64,000 nucleotides of DNA from assembly GCA_958298945.1 (NCBI GenBank), contig CATQJD010000111.1, positions 930,001 to 994,000 of the forward strand. Reading direction: 5' to 3'. The stretch is from Atherix ibis (taxonomy: Eukaryota; Arthropoda; Insecta; Diptera; Athericidae). The notes beneath the pieces were generated by a model that was not told the origin of the DNA, did no database searches, and was given only the letters and a program-made list of their open reading frames with translations. This document shows positions 22,232 to 36,479 of this stretch, piece by piece (the first letter of the stretch is position 1; the number at the start of each line of letters is the position of its first letter). A program made the translations under genes and the position numbers.

Positions 22232-25200
22232 TTATTTTTGCCTCCTATTTTCTGAGAAAACTGGTCGCCTGGTGTAAAAAGTTGATTTTCTTGCATTTTT
22301 GGTTCAAATTTCGGATTTGTCGGGTTTTTTGTTTGGATTTTTGCATATATTTTGGTTGCCGATTTATTATTTATTCTTTGAGCGCTCTCTCTTAGCCTTT
22401 TTTTGTGGATTTTTTTTGTTATATGCCGGGCAGGTGGTTAAGCAAATGAGTTTTTAATACTTTTTTATGTTTTCCTTTACTATGTTTTAAAAAAAATGCC
22501 ATTTTCATAGTAACAAACTAATTTCAAAGACAAAAACAACAAATTATATGCAATTTTTTCTACAATTTGCCCACAGAAATTTATTCTGATAGGACATTCT
22601 ACCTCCGATCAGGATAATAAGATCCAGAGAAGCTTCGCCCAGTTGTTTGCAACAAAACCAAAATAAAAATCTCCAAAAAACCATCATTTTCATAGAGAAA
22701 AACAAATTTTAAGAGCAAGTGGACGAAGTGTAATTATTTTTGCTTCCTATTTTCTGAGAAAACTGGTCGCCTGGAGTAAAACGATGATTTTCTTGCATTT
22801 TTGGTTCAAATTTCGGATTTGTCGGGTTTTTGTTTGGATTTTTCCATATATTTTGGTCGCCGATTTATTATTTATTCTTTGAGCGCTCCTTTTTAGCCTT
22901 TTATTGTGGATTTTTTTTGTTATATGCTGGGCAGGTGGTTTACTAAATGAGTTTTTAATACTTTTTTATATTTTCCTTTACTTTGTTTTTAAAAAAACGC
23001 CATTTTCATAGTGAAAAACCAATTTCAAAGACAAAAACAACAAATTATATGCAATATTTTCTACAATTTGCACACAGAAATTTATTCTGAAAGGACACTC
23101 TTCCTCCGATCAGGATAATAAGATCCAGAGAAGCTTCGCCCAGTTGTTTGCAACAAAACCAAAATAAAAATCTCCAAAAAACCATCATTTTCATAGAGAA
23201 AAACAAATTTTAAGAACAAGTGGACTCAGTGTAATTATTTTTGCCTCCTATTTTCTGAGAAAACTGGTCGCCTGGTGTAAAAAGTTGATTTTCTTGCATT
23301 TTTGGTTCAAATTTCGGATTTGTCGGGTTTTTTGTTTTGATTTTTGCATATATTTTGGTAGCCGATTTATTATTTACTCTTTGAGCGCTCTTTCTTAGCC
23401 TTTTCTTGTGGATTTTTTTTGTTATATGCCGGGCAGGTGGTTTAGCAAATGTTTTTTTAATACTTTGTATATTTTCCTTTACTTTGTTTTTAAAAAAACG
23501 CCATTTTCATAGTGAAAAACCAATTTCGAAGACAAAAACAACAAATTATATGCAATTTTTTCTACAATTTGCCTACAGAAATTTATTCTGAAAGGACACT
23601 CTTCCTCCGATCAGGATAATAAGATCCAGAGAAGCTTCGCCCAGTTATTTTTGCCTCCTATTTTCTGAGAAAACTGGTCGCCTGGTGTAAAAAGTTGATT
23701 TTCTTGCATTTTTGGTTCAAATTTCGGATTTTTCGGTTTTTTGTTTGGATTTTTGCATATACACGTATTTTGGTTGCCGATTTATTATTTATTCTTTGAG
23801 CGCTCTCTCTTAGCCTTTTCTTGTGTATTTTTTTTGTTATATGCCGGGCAGGTGGTTTAGCAAATGTTTTTTTAATACTTTTTTATGTTTTCCTTTATTT
23901 TGTTTAAAAAAAAACGCCATTTTCATAGTGAAAAACCAATTTCAAAGACAAAAACAACAAATTATATGCAATATTTTCTACAATTTGCCCACAAAAATTT
24001 ATTCTGAAAGGACACTCTTCCTCCGATCAGGATAATAAGATCCAGAGAAGCTTCGCCCAGTTGTTTGCAACAAAACCAAAATAAAAATCTCCAAAAAACC
24101 ATCATTTTCATAGAGAAAAACAAATTTTAAGAACAAGTGGACTCAGTGTAATTATTTTTGCCTCCTATTTTCTGAGAAAACTGGTCGTCTGCTGTAAAAA
24201 GTTAATTTTCTTGCATTTTTGGTTCAAATTTCGGATTTGTCGGGTTTTTTGTTTGGATTTTTGCATATATTTTGATTGCCGATTTATTATTTATTCTTTG
24301 AGCGCTCTTTCTTAGCCTTTTCTTGTGGATTTTTTTTGTTATATGCCGGGCAGGTGGTTAAGCAAATGAGTTTTTAATACTTTTTTATGTTTTCCTTTAC
24401 TATGTTTTAAAAAAACGCCATTTTCATAGCAACAAACTAATTTCAAAGACAAAAACAACAAATTATATGCAATTTTTTCTACAATGTGCCCACAGAAATT
24501 TATTCTGAAAGGACACTCTTCCTCCGATCAGGACAATAAGATCCAGAGACGCTTCGCCCAATTGTTTGCAACAAAACCAAAATAAAAATCTTCAAAAAAC
24601 CATCATGTTCATAGAGAAAAACAAATTTTAGGAACAAGTGGACTCAGTGTAATTATTTTTGCCTCCTATTTTCTGAGAAAACTGGTCGCCTGGTGTAAAA
24701 AGTTGATTTTCTTGCATTTTTGGTTTAAATTTCGGATTTGTCGGGTTTTTTGTTTGGATTTTTGCATATATTTTGGTTGCCGATTTATTATTTATTCTTT
24801 GAGCGCTCTTTCTTAGCTTTTTCTTGTGGATTTTTTTTGTTATATACCGGGCAGGTAGTTTAGCAAATGAGTTTTTGATACTTTTTTATGTTTTCCTTTA
24901 CTTTGTTTTTAAAAAAACGCCATTTTCATAGTGAAAAACCAATTTCAAAGACAAAAACAACAAATTATATGCAATATTTTCTACAATTTGCCCACAGAAA
25001 TTTATTCTAAAAGGACACTCTTCCTTCGATCAGGATAATAAGATCCAGAGAAGCTTCGCCCAGTTGTTTGCAACAAAACCAAAATAAAAGTCTCCAAAAA
25101 ACCATCACTTTCATAGAGAAAAACAAATTTTAAGAACAAGTGGACTCAGTGTAATTATTTTTGCCTCCTATTTTCTGAGAAAACTGGTTGCCTGGTGTAA

Positions 25201-28200
25201 AAAGTTGATTTTCTTGCATTTTTGGTTCAAATTTCGGATTTGTCGAGTTTTTGTTTGAATTTTTCCATATATTTTGGTTGCCGATTTATTATTTATTCTT
25301 TGAGCGCTCTTTCTTAGCTTTTTCTTGTGGATATCTTTTGTTATATGCCGGGCAGGCGGTTTAGCAAATGAATTTTTAATACTTTTTTATGTTTTCCTTT
25401 ACTTTATTTTAAAAAAAACGCCATTTTCATAGTAAAAAACTAATTTCAAAGGCAAAAACAACAAATTATATGCAATTTTTTCTACAATTTGCCCACAGAA
25501 ATTTATTCTGATAGGACACTCTTCCTCCGATCAGGATAATAAGATCCAGAGAAGCTTCGCCCAGTTATTTTTGCCTCCTATTTTCTGAGAAAACTGGTCG
25601 CCTGGTGTAAAAAGTTGATTTTCTTGCATTTTTGGTTCAAATTTCGGATTTGTCGGGTTTTTTGTTTGGATTTTTGCATATATTTTGGTTGCCGATTTAT
25701 TATTTATTCTTTAAGCGCTCTCTCTTAGCCTTTTCTTGTGGATTTTTTTTGTTATATGCCGGGCAGGTGGTTTAGCAAATGTTTTTTTAATACTTTTTTA
25801 TGTTTTCCTTTATTTTGTTTAAAAAAAACGCCATTTTCATAGTGAAAAACCAATTTCAAAGACAAAAACAACAAATTATATGCAATATTTTCTACAATTT
25901 GCCCACAGAAATTTATTCTGAAAGGACACTCTTCCTCCGATCAGGATAATAAGATCCAGAGAAGCTTCGCCCAGTTGTTTGCAACAAAACCAAAATAAAA
26001 ATCTCCAAAAAACCATCATTTTCATAGAGAAAAACAAATTTTAAGAACAAGTGGACTCAGTGTAATTATTTTTGCCTCCTATTTTCTGAGAAAACTGGTC
26101 GTCTGCTCTAAAAAGTTAATTTTCTTGCATTTTTGGTTCAAATTTCGGATTTGTCGGGTTTTTTGTTTGGATTTTTGCATATATTTTGGTTGCCGATTTA
26201 TTATTTATTCTTTGAGCGCTCTTTCTTAGCCTTTTCTTGTGGATTTTTTTTGTTATATGCCGGGCAGGTGGTTAAGCAAATGAGTTTTTGATACTTTTTT
26301 ATGTTTTCCTTTACTATGTTTTAAAAAAAACGCCATTTTCATAGTAACAAACTTATTTCAAAGACAAAAACAACAAATTATATGCAATTTTTTCTACAAT
26401 GTGCCCACAGAAATTTATTCTGAAAGGACACTCTTCCTCCGATCAGGACAATAAGATCCAGAGACGCTTCGCCCAATTGTTTGCAACAAAACCAAAATAA
26501 AAATCTTCAAAAAACCATCATGTTCATAGAGAAAAACAAATTTTAGGAACAAGTGGACTCAGTGTAATTATTTTTGCCTCCTATTTTCTGAGAAAACTGG
26601 TCGCCTGGTGTAAAAAGTTGATTTTCTTGCATTTTTGGTTCAAATTTCGGATTTGTCGGGTTTTTTGTTTGGATTTTTGCATATATTTTGGTTGCCGATT
26701 TATTATTTATTCTTTGAGCGCTCTTTCTTAGCTTTTTCTTGTGGATTTTTTTTGTTATATGCCGGGCAGGTAGTTTAGCAAATGAGTTTTTGATACTTTT
26801 TTATGTTTTCCTTTACTTTGTTTTTAAAAAAACGCCATTTTCATAGTAACAAACTAATTTCAAAGGCAAAAACAACAAATTATATGCAATTTTTTCTACA
26901 ATTTGCCCACAGAAATTTATTCTGATAGGACACTCTTCCTCCGATCAGGATAATAAGATCCAGAGAAGCTTTGCCCAGTTATTTTTGCCTCCTATTTTCT
27001 GAGAAAACTGGTCGCCTGGTGTAAAAAGTTGATTTTCTTGCATTTTTGGTTCAAATTTCGGATTTTTCGGGTTTTTTGTTTGGATTTTTGCATATATTTT
27101 GGTTGCCGATTTATTATTTATTCTTTGAGCGCTCTCTCTTAACCTTTTCTTGTGGATTTTTTTTGTTATATGCTGGGCAGGTGGTTTAGCAAATGTTTTT
27201 TTAATACTTTTTTATGTTTTCCTTTATTTTGCTTAAAAAAAAACGCCATTTTCATAGTGAAAAACCAATTTCAAAGACAAAAACAACAAATTATATGCAA
27301 TATTTTCTACAATTTGCCCACAGAAATTTATTCTGAAAGGACACTCTTCCTCCGATCAGGATAATAAGATCCAGAGAAGCTTCGCCCAGTTGTTTGCAAC
27401 AAAACCAAAATAAAAATCTCCAAAAAACCATCATTTTCATAGAGAAAAACAAATTTTAAGAACAAGTGGACTCAGTGTAATTATTTTTGCCTCCTATTTT
27501 CTGAGAAAACTGGTCGTCTGCTGTAAAAAGTTAATTTTCTTGCATTTTTGGTTCAAATTTCGGATTTGTCGGGTTTTTTGTTTGGATTTTTGCATATATT
27601 TTGGTTGCCGATTTATTATTTATTCTTTGAGCGCTCTTTCTTAGCCTTTTCTTGTGGATTTTTTTTGTTATATGCCGGGCAGGTGGTTAAGCAAATGAGT
27701 TTTTAATACTTTTTTATGTTTTCCTTTACTATGTTTTAAAAAAAACGCCATTTTCATAGTAACAAACTAATTTCAAAGACAAAAACAACAAATTATATGC
27801 AATTTTTTCTACAATGTGCCCACCGAAATTTATTCTGAAAGGACACTCTTCCTCCGATCAGGACAATAAGATCCAGAGACGCTTCGCCCAATTGTTTGCA
27901 ACAAAACCAAAATAAAAATCTTCAAAAAACCATCATGTTCATAGAGAAAAACAAATTTTAGGAACAAGTGGACTCAGTGTAATTATTTTTGCCTCCTATT
28001 TTCTGAGAAAACTGGTCGCCTGGTGTAAAAAGTTGATTTTCTTGCATTTTTGGTTCAAATTTCGGATTTGTCGGGTTTTTTGTTTGGATTTTTGCATATA
28101 TTTTGGTTGCCGATTTATTATTTATTCTTTGAGCGCTCTTTCTTAGCTTTTTCTTGTGGATTTTTTTTGTTATATGCCGGGCAGGTAGTTTAGCAAATGA

Positions 28201-29182
28201 GTTTTTGATACTTTTTTATGTTTTCCTTTACTTTGTTTTTAAAAAAACGCCATTTTCATAGTGAAAAACTAATTTCAAAAGCAAAAACAACAAATTATAT
28301 GCAATTTTTTCTACAATTTGCCCACAGAAATTTATTCTGATAGGACATTCTACCTCCGATCAGGATAATAAGATCCAGAGAAGCTTCGCCCAGTTGTTTG
28401 CAACAAAACCAAAATAAAAATTTCCAAAAAACCATCATTTTCATAGAAAAAAACAAATTTTAAGAACAAGTGGACTCAGTGTAATTATTTTTGCCTCCTA
28501 TTTTCTGAGAAAACTGGTCGCCTGGTGTAAAAAGTTAATTTTCTTGCATTTTTGGTTCAAATTTCGGATTTGTCGGGTTTTTTGTTTGGATTTTTCATAT
28601 ATATTTTGGTTGCCGATTTATTATTTATTCTTTGAGCGCTCTTTCTTAGCCTTTTATTGTGGATTTTTTTTGTAATATGCTGGGCAGGTGGTTTACTAAA
28701 TGAGTTTTTAATACTTTTTTATATTTTCCTTTACTTTGTTTTTAAAAAAACGCCATTTTCATAGTGAAAAACCAATTTCAAAAACAAAAACAACAAATTA
28801 TATGCAATATTTTCTACAATTTGCCCACAGAAATTTATTCTGAAAGGACACTCTACCTCCGATCAGGATAATAAGATCCAGAGAAGCTTCGCCCAGTTGT
28901 TTGCAACAAAACCAAAATAAAAATCTCCAAAAAACCATCGTTTTCATAGAGAAAAACAAATTTTAAGAACAAGTGGACTCAGTGTAATTATTTTTGCCTC
29001 CTATTTTCTGAGAAAACTGGTCGCCTGGTGTAAAAAGTTGATTTTCTTGCATTTTTGGTTCAAATTTCGGATTTGTCGGGTTTTTTGTTTGGATTTTTTC
29101 ATATATATTTTGGTTTCCGATTTATTATTTATTCTTTGAGCGCTCTTTCTTAGCCTTTTCTTGTGGATTTTTTTTGTTATAT

Positions 29183-32100
29183 GCCGGGCAGGTGGTTAAG
29201 CAAATGAGTTTTTAATACTTTTTTATGTTTTCCTTTACTTTGTTTTAAAAAAAACGCCATTTTCAAGTAACAAACTAATTTCAAAGACAAAAACAACAAA
29301 TTATATGCAACTTTTTCTACAATTTGCCCACAGAAATTTATTCTGAAAGGACACTCTTCCTCCGATCAGGATAATAGGATCCAGAGAAGCTTCGCCCAGT
29401 TATTTTTGCCTCCTATTTTCTGAGAAAACTGGTCGCCTGGTGTAAAAAGTTGATTTTCTTGCATTTTTGGTTCAAATTTCGGATTTCTCGGGTTTTTTGT
29501 TTGGATTTTTGCATATATTTTGGTTGCCGATTTATTATTTATTCTTTGAGCGCTATTTCTTAGCCTTTTATTGTGGATTTTTTTTGTTATATGCTGGGCA
29601 GGTGGTTTACTAAATGAGTTTTTAATACTTTTTTATATTTTCCTTTACTTTGTTTTTAAAAAAACGCCATTTTCATAGTGAAAAACCAATTTCGAAGACA
29701 AAAACAACAAATTATATGCAATTTTTTCTACAATTTGCCTACAGAAATTTATTCTGAAAGGACACTCTTCCTCCGATCAGGATAATAAGATCCAGAGAAG
29801 CTTCGCCCTGTTATTTTTGCCTCCTATTTTCTGAGAAAACTGGTCGCCTGGTGTAAAAAGTTGGTTTTCTTGCATTTTTGGTTCAAATTTCGGATTTCTC
29901 GGGTTTTTTGTTTGGATTTTTGCATATATTTTGGTTGCCGATTTATTATTTATTCTTTGAGCGCTCTTTCTTAGCCTTTTATTGTGGATTTTTTTTGTTA
30001 TATGCTGGGCAGGTGGTTTACTAAATGAGTTTTTAATACTTTTTTATATTTTCCTTTACTTTGTTTTTAAAAAAACGCCATTTTCATAGTGAAAAACCAA
30101 TTTCGAAGACAAAAACAACAAATTATATGCAATTTTTTCTACAATTTGCCTACAGAAATTTATTCTGAAAGGACACTCTTCCTCCGATCAAAATAATAAG
30201 ATCCAGAGAAGCTTCGCCCAGTTATTTTTGCCTCCTATTTTCTGAGAAAACTGGTCGCCTGGTGTAAAAAGTTGATTTTCTTGCATTTTTGGTTCAAATT
30301 TCGGATTTGTCGGGTTTTTTGTTTGGATTTTTGCATATATTTTGGTTGCCGATTTATTATTTATTCTTTGAGCGCTCTTTCTTAGCCTTTTCTTGTGGAT
30401 TTTTTTTGTTATATGCCGGGCAGGTGGTTAAGCAAATGAGTGTTTAATACTTTTTTATGTTTTCCTTTACTTTGTTTAAAAAAAAACGCCATTTTCATAG
30501 TAACAAACTAATTTCAAAGACAAAAACAACAAATTATAATCAATTTTTTCTACAATTTGCCCACAGAAATTTATTCTGAAAGGACACTCTTCCTTCGATC
30601 AGGATAATAAGATCCAGAGAAGTTTCGCCCAATTGTTTGCAACAAAACCAAAATAAAAATCTCCAAAAAATCATCATTTTCATAGAGAAAAACAAATTTT
30701 AAGAACAAGTGGACTCAGTGTAATTATTTTTGCCTCCTATTTTCTAAGAAAACTGGTCGCCTGGTGTAAAAAGTTGATTTTCTTGCATTTTTGGTTCAAA
30801 TTTCGGATTTGTCGGTTTTTTGTTTGGATTTTTGCATATATTTTGGTTGCCGATTTATTATTTATTCTTTGAGCGCTCTTTCTTAGCCTTTTATTGTGGA
30901 TTTTTTTTGTTATATGCTGGGCAGGTGGTTTACTAAATGAGTTTTTAAAACTTTTTTATATTTTCCTTTACTTTGTTTTTAAAAAAACGCCATTTTCATA
31001 GTGAAAAACCAATTTTAAAAATAAAAACAACAAATTATATGCAATATTTTCTGCAATTTGCCCACAGAAATTTATTCTGAAAGGACACTCTTCCTCCGAT
31101 CAGGATAATAAGATCCAGAGAAGCTTCGCCCAGTTGCTTGCAACAAAACCAAAATAAAAATCTCCAAAAAACCATCATTTTCATAGAGAAAAACAAATTT
31201 TAAGAACAAGTGGACTCACTGTGTTTATTTTTGCCTCCTATTTTCTGAGAAAACCTGTCGTCTGGTAAAAAAAGTTAATTTTCTTGCATTTTTGGTTCAA
31301 ATTTCGGATTTGTCGGGTTTTTGTTTGGATTTTTGCATATCTTTTGATTGCAGATTTATTATTTATTCTTTGAGCGCTCTTTCTTAGCCTTTTCTTGTGG
31401 ATTTTTTTTTATATATGCCGGGCAAGTGGCTTAGCAAATGTTTTTTTAATACTTTTTAATGTTTTCCTTTATTTTGTTTTAAAAAAAAACGCCATTTTCA
31501 TAGTGAAAAACCAATTTCAAAGACAAAAACAACAAATTATATGCAATTTTTTCTACAATTTGCCCACAGAAATTTATTCTGAAAGGACACTCTTCCTCCG
31601 ATCAGGATAATAAGATCCAGAGAAGCTCCGCCCAATTGTTTGCAACAAAACCAAAATAAACATCTCCAAAAAACCATCATTTTCATAGAGAAAAACAAAT
31701 TTTAAGAACAAGTGGACTCAGTGTAATTATTTTTGCCTCCTATTTTCTGAGAAAACTGGTCGTCTGGTGTAAAAAGTTAATTTTCTTGCATTTTTGGTTC
31801 AAATTTCGGATTTGTCGGGTTTTTTGTTTGGATTTTTGCATATATTTTGGTTGCCGATTTATTATTTATTCTTTGAGCGCTCTTTCTTAGCCTTTTCTTG
31901 TGGATTTTTTTTTGGTATATGCCGGGCAGGTGGTTAAGCAAATGAGTTTTTAATACTTTTTATGTTTTCCTTTACTATGTTTTAAAAAAAACGCCATTTT
32001 CATAGTAACAAACTAATTTCAAAGACAAAAACAACAAATTATATGCAATTTTTTCTACAATTTGCCCACAGAAATTTATTCTGAAAGGACACTCTTCCTC

Positions 32101-34660
32101 CGATCAGGATAATAGGATCCAGAGAAGCTTCGCCCAGTTATTTTTGCCTCCTATTTTCTGAGAAAACTGGTCGCCTGGTGTAAAAAGTTGATTTTCTTGC
32201 ATTTTTGGTTCAAATTTCGGATTTCTCGGGTTTTTTGTTTGGATTTTTGCATATATTTTGGTTGCCGATTTATTATTTATTCTTTGAGCGCTATTTCTCA
32301 GCCTTTTATTGTGGATTTTTTTTGTTATATGCTGGGCAGGTGGTTTACTAAATGAGTTTTTAATACTTTTTTATATTTTCCTTTACTTTGTTTTTAAAAA
32401 AACGCCATTTTCATAGTGAAAAACCAATTTCGAAGACAAAAACAACAAATTATATGCAATTTTTTCTACAATTTGCCTACAGAAATTTATTCTGAAAGGA
32501 CACTCTTCCTCCGATCAGGATAATAAGATCCAGAGAAGCTTCGCCCAGTTATTTTTGCCTCCTATTTTCTGAGAAAACTGGTCGCCTGGTGTAAAAAGTT
32601 GGTTTTCTTGCATTTTTGGTTCAAATTTCGGATTTCTCGGGTTTTTTGTTTGGATTTTTGCATATATTTTGGTTGCCGATTTATTATTTATTCTTTGAGG
32701 GCTCTTTCTTAGCCTTTTATTGTGGATTTTTTTTGTTATATGCTGGGCAGGTGGTTTACTAAATGAGTTTTTAATACTTTTTTATATTTTCCTTTACTTT
32801 GTTTTTAAAAAAACCCCATTTTCATAGTGAAAAACCAATTTCGAAGACAAAAACAACAAATTATATGCAATTTTTTCTACAATTTGCCTACAGAAATTTA
32901 TTCTGAAAGGACACTCTTCCTCCGATCAAAATAATAAGATCCAGAGAAGCTTCGCCCAGTTATTTTTGCCTCCTATTTTCTGAGAAAACTGGTCGCCTGG
33001 TGTAAAAAGTTGATTTTCTTGCATTTTTGGTTCAAATTTCGGATTTGTCGGGTTTTTTGTTTGGATTTTTGCATATATTTTGGTTGCCGATTTATTATTT
33101 ATTCTTTGAGCGCTCTTTCTTAGCCTTTTCTTGTGGATTTTTTTTGTTATATGCCGGGCAGGTGGTTAAACAAATGAGTGTTTAATACTTTTTTATGTTT
33201 TCCTTTACTTTGTTTAAAAAAAAAACGCCATTTTCATAGTAACAAACTAATTTCAAAGACAAAAACAACAAATTATAATCAATTTTTTCTACAATTTGCC
33301 CACAGAAATTTATTCTGAAAGGACACTCTTCCTTCGATCAGGATAATAAGATCCAGAGAAGTTTCGCCCAATTGTTTGCAACAAAACCAAAATAAAAATC
33401 TCCAAAAAATCATCATTTTCATAGAGAAAAACAAATTTTAAGAACAAGTGGACTCAGTGTAATTATTTTTGCCTCCTATTTTCTAAGAAAACTGGTCGCC
33501 TGGTGTAAAAAGTTGATTTTCTTGCATTTTTGGTTCAAATTTCAGATTTGTCGGTTTTTTGTTTGGATTTTTGCATATATTTTGGTTGCCGATTTATTAT
33601 TTATTCTTTGAGCGCTCTTTCTTAGCCTTTTATTGTGGATTTTTTTTGTTATATGCTGGGCAGGTGGTTTACTAAATGAGTTTTTAAAACTTTTTTATAT
33701 TTTCCTTTACTTTGTTTTTAAAAAAACGCCATTTTCATAGTGAAAAACCAATTTTAAAAACAAAAACAACAAATTATATGCAATATTTTCTGCAATTTGC
33801 CCACAGAAATTTATTCTGAAAGGACACTCTTCCTCCGATCAGGATAATAAGATTCAGAGAAGCTTCGCCCAGTTGCTTGCAACAAAACCAAAATAAAAAT
33901 CTCCAAAAAACCATCATTTTCATAGAGAAAAACAAATTTTAAGAACAAGTGGACTCACTGTGTTTATTTTTGCCTCCTATTTTCTGAGAAAACCTGTCGT
34001 CTGGTGTAAAAAGTTAATTTTCTTGCATTTTTGGTTCAAATTTCGGATTTGTCGGGTTTTTGTTTGGATTTTTGCATATCTTTTGATTGCAGATTTATTA
34101 TTTATTCTTTGAGCGCTCTTTCTTAGCCTTTTCTTGTGGATTTTTTTTTATATATGCCGGGCAAGTGGCTTAGCAAATGTTTTTTTAATACTTTTTAATG
34201 TTTTCCTTTATTTTGTTTTAAAAAAAAACGCCATTTTCATAGTGAAAAACCAATTTCAAAGACAAAAACAACAAATTATATGCAATTTTTTCTACAATTT
34301 GCCCACAGAAATTTATTCTGAAAGGACACTCTTCCTCCGATCAGGATAATAAGATCCAGAGAAGCTCCGCCCAATTGTTTGCAACAAAACCAAAATAAAC
34401 ATCTCCAAAAAACCATCATTTTCATAGAGAAAAACAAATTTTAAGAACAAGTGGACTCAGTGTAATTATTTTTGCCTCCTATTTTCTGAGAAAACTGGTC
34501 GTCTGGTGTAAAAAGTTAATTTTCTTGCATTTTTGGTTCAAATTTCGGATTTGTCGGGTTTTTTGTTTGGATTTTTGCATATATTTTGGTTGCCGATTTA
34601 TTATTTATTCTTTGAGCGCTCTTTCTTAGCCTTTTCTTGTGGATTTTTTTTTGGTATATG
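29183..34660 (+). repeat. Tandem duplication of a ~2.74-kb multi-monomer block
   Basis: Rare private variants recur at a constant 2738-2740-bp offset: GATAATAGGATCC (29370s and 32110s), GAGCGCTATTTC, AAGTTGGTTTTC, GATCAAAATAATAAG (30187 and 32927), ATAATCAATTTTTTC, TTTCTAAGAAAAC, GTTTTTAAAACTT and GGGCAAGTGGCTTAG (31420s and 34160s). Copies run about 29183-31920 and 31921-34660 and differ by only scattered bases. Each contains three short and several full-length monomers. Confidence 0.85.
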
Positions 34661-35791
34661 CCGGGCAGGTGGTTAAGCAAATGAGTTTTTAATACTTTTT
34701 TATGTTTTCCTTTACTATGTTTTAAAAAAAACGCCATTTTCATAGTAACAAACTAATTTCAAAGACAAAAACAACAAATTATATGCAATTTTTTCTACAA
34801 TTTGCCTACAGAAATTTATTCTGAAAGGACACTCTTCCTCCGATCAGGATAATAAGATCCAGAGAAGCTTCGCCCAGTTATTTTTGCCTCCTATTTTCTG
34901 AGAAAACTGGTCGTCTGGTGTAAAAAGTTAATTTTCTTGCATGTTTGGTTCAAATTTCGGATTTGTCGGGTTTTTTGTTTGGATTTTTGCATATATTTTG
35001 GTTGCCGATTTATTATTTATTCTTTGAGCGCTCTTTCTTAGCCTTTTCTTGTGGATTTTTTTTATATATGCCGGGCAGGTGGTTTAGCAAATGTTTTTTT
35101 AATACTTTTTAATGTTTTCCTTTATTTTGTTTTAAAAAAAAACGCCATTTTCATAGTGAAAAACCAATTTCAAAGACAAAAACAACAAATTATATGCAAT
35201 TTTTGCTACAATTTGCCCACAGAAATTTATTTTGAAAGGACACTCTTCCTCCGATCAGGATAATAAGATCCAAAGAAGCTCCGCCCAATTGTTTGCAACA
35301 AAACCAAAATAAACATCTCCAAAAAACCATCATTTTCATAGAGAAAAACAAATTTTAAGAACAAGTGGACTCAGTGTAATTATTTTTGCCTCCTATTTTC
35401 TGAGAAAACTGGTCGTCTGGTGTAAAAAGTTAATTTTCTTGCATTTTTGGTTCAAATTTCGGATTTGTCGGGTTTTTTGTTTGGATTTTTGCATATATTT
35501 TGGTTGCCGATTTATTATTTATTCTTTGAGCGCTCTTTCTTAGCCTTTTCTTGTGGATTTTTTTTTGGTATATGCCGGGCAGGTGGTTAAGCAAATGAGT
35601 TTTTAATACTTTTTTATGTTTTCCTTTACTATGTTTTAAAAAAAACGCCATTTTCATAGTAACAAACTAATTTCAAAGACAAAAACAACAAATTATATGC
35701 AATTTTTTCTACAATTTGCCTACAGAAATTTATTCTGAAAGGACACTCTTCTTCCGATCAGGATAATAAGATCCAGAGAAGCTTCGCCCAG
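34134..35791 (+). repeat. Tandem duplication of a ~914-bp dimer (full + short monomer)
   Basis: The segments around 34134-34879 and 35051-35791 share the TTTTTTATATATGCCGGG box, AGCTCCGCCCAATTG, AATAAACATCTCC, GGTATATGCC and the following 91-bp deletion. Matching points are offset by 912-914 bp, one full plus one short monomer. Confidence 0.75.
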
Positions 35792-36479
35792 TTATTTTTG
35801 CCTCCTATTTTCTGAGAAAACTGGTCGTCTGGTGTAAAAAGTTAATTTTCTTGCATTTTTGGTTCAAATTTCGGATTTGTCGGGTTTTTTGTTTGGATTT
35901 TTGCATATATTTTGGTTGCCAATTTATTATTTATTCTTTGAGCGCTCTTTCTTAGCCTTTTCTTGTGGATTTTTTTTGTTATATGCCGGGCAGGTGGTTA
36001 AGCAAATGAGTTTTTAATACTTTTTTATGTTTTCCTTTACTATGTTTTAAAAAAACGCCATTTTCATAGTAACAAACTAATTTCAAAGACAAAAACAACA
36101 AATTATATGCAATTTTTTCTACAATTTGCCTACAGAAATTTATTCTGAAAGGACAATCTTCCTCCGATCAGGATAATAAGATCCAGAGAAGCTCCGCCCA
36201 ATTGTTTGCAACAAAACCAAAATAAACATCTCCAAAAAACCATCATTTTCATAGAGAAAAACAAATTTTAAGAACAAGTGGACTCAGTGTAATTATTTTT
36301 GCCTCCTATTTTCTGAGAAAACTGGTCGCCTGGTGTAAAAAGTTAATTTTCTTGCATTTTTGGTTCAAATTTCGGATTTGTCGGGTTTTTTGTTTGGATT
36401 TTTGCATATATTTTGGTTGCCGATTTATTATTTATTCTTTGAGCGCTCTTTCTTAGCCTTTTAATGTGGATTTTTTTTG

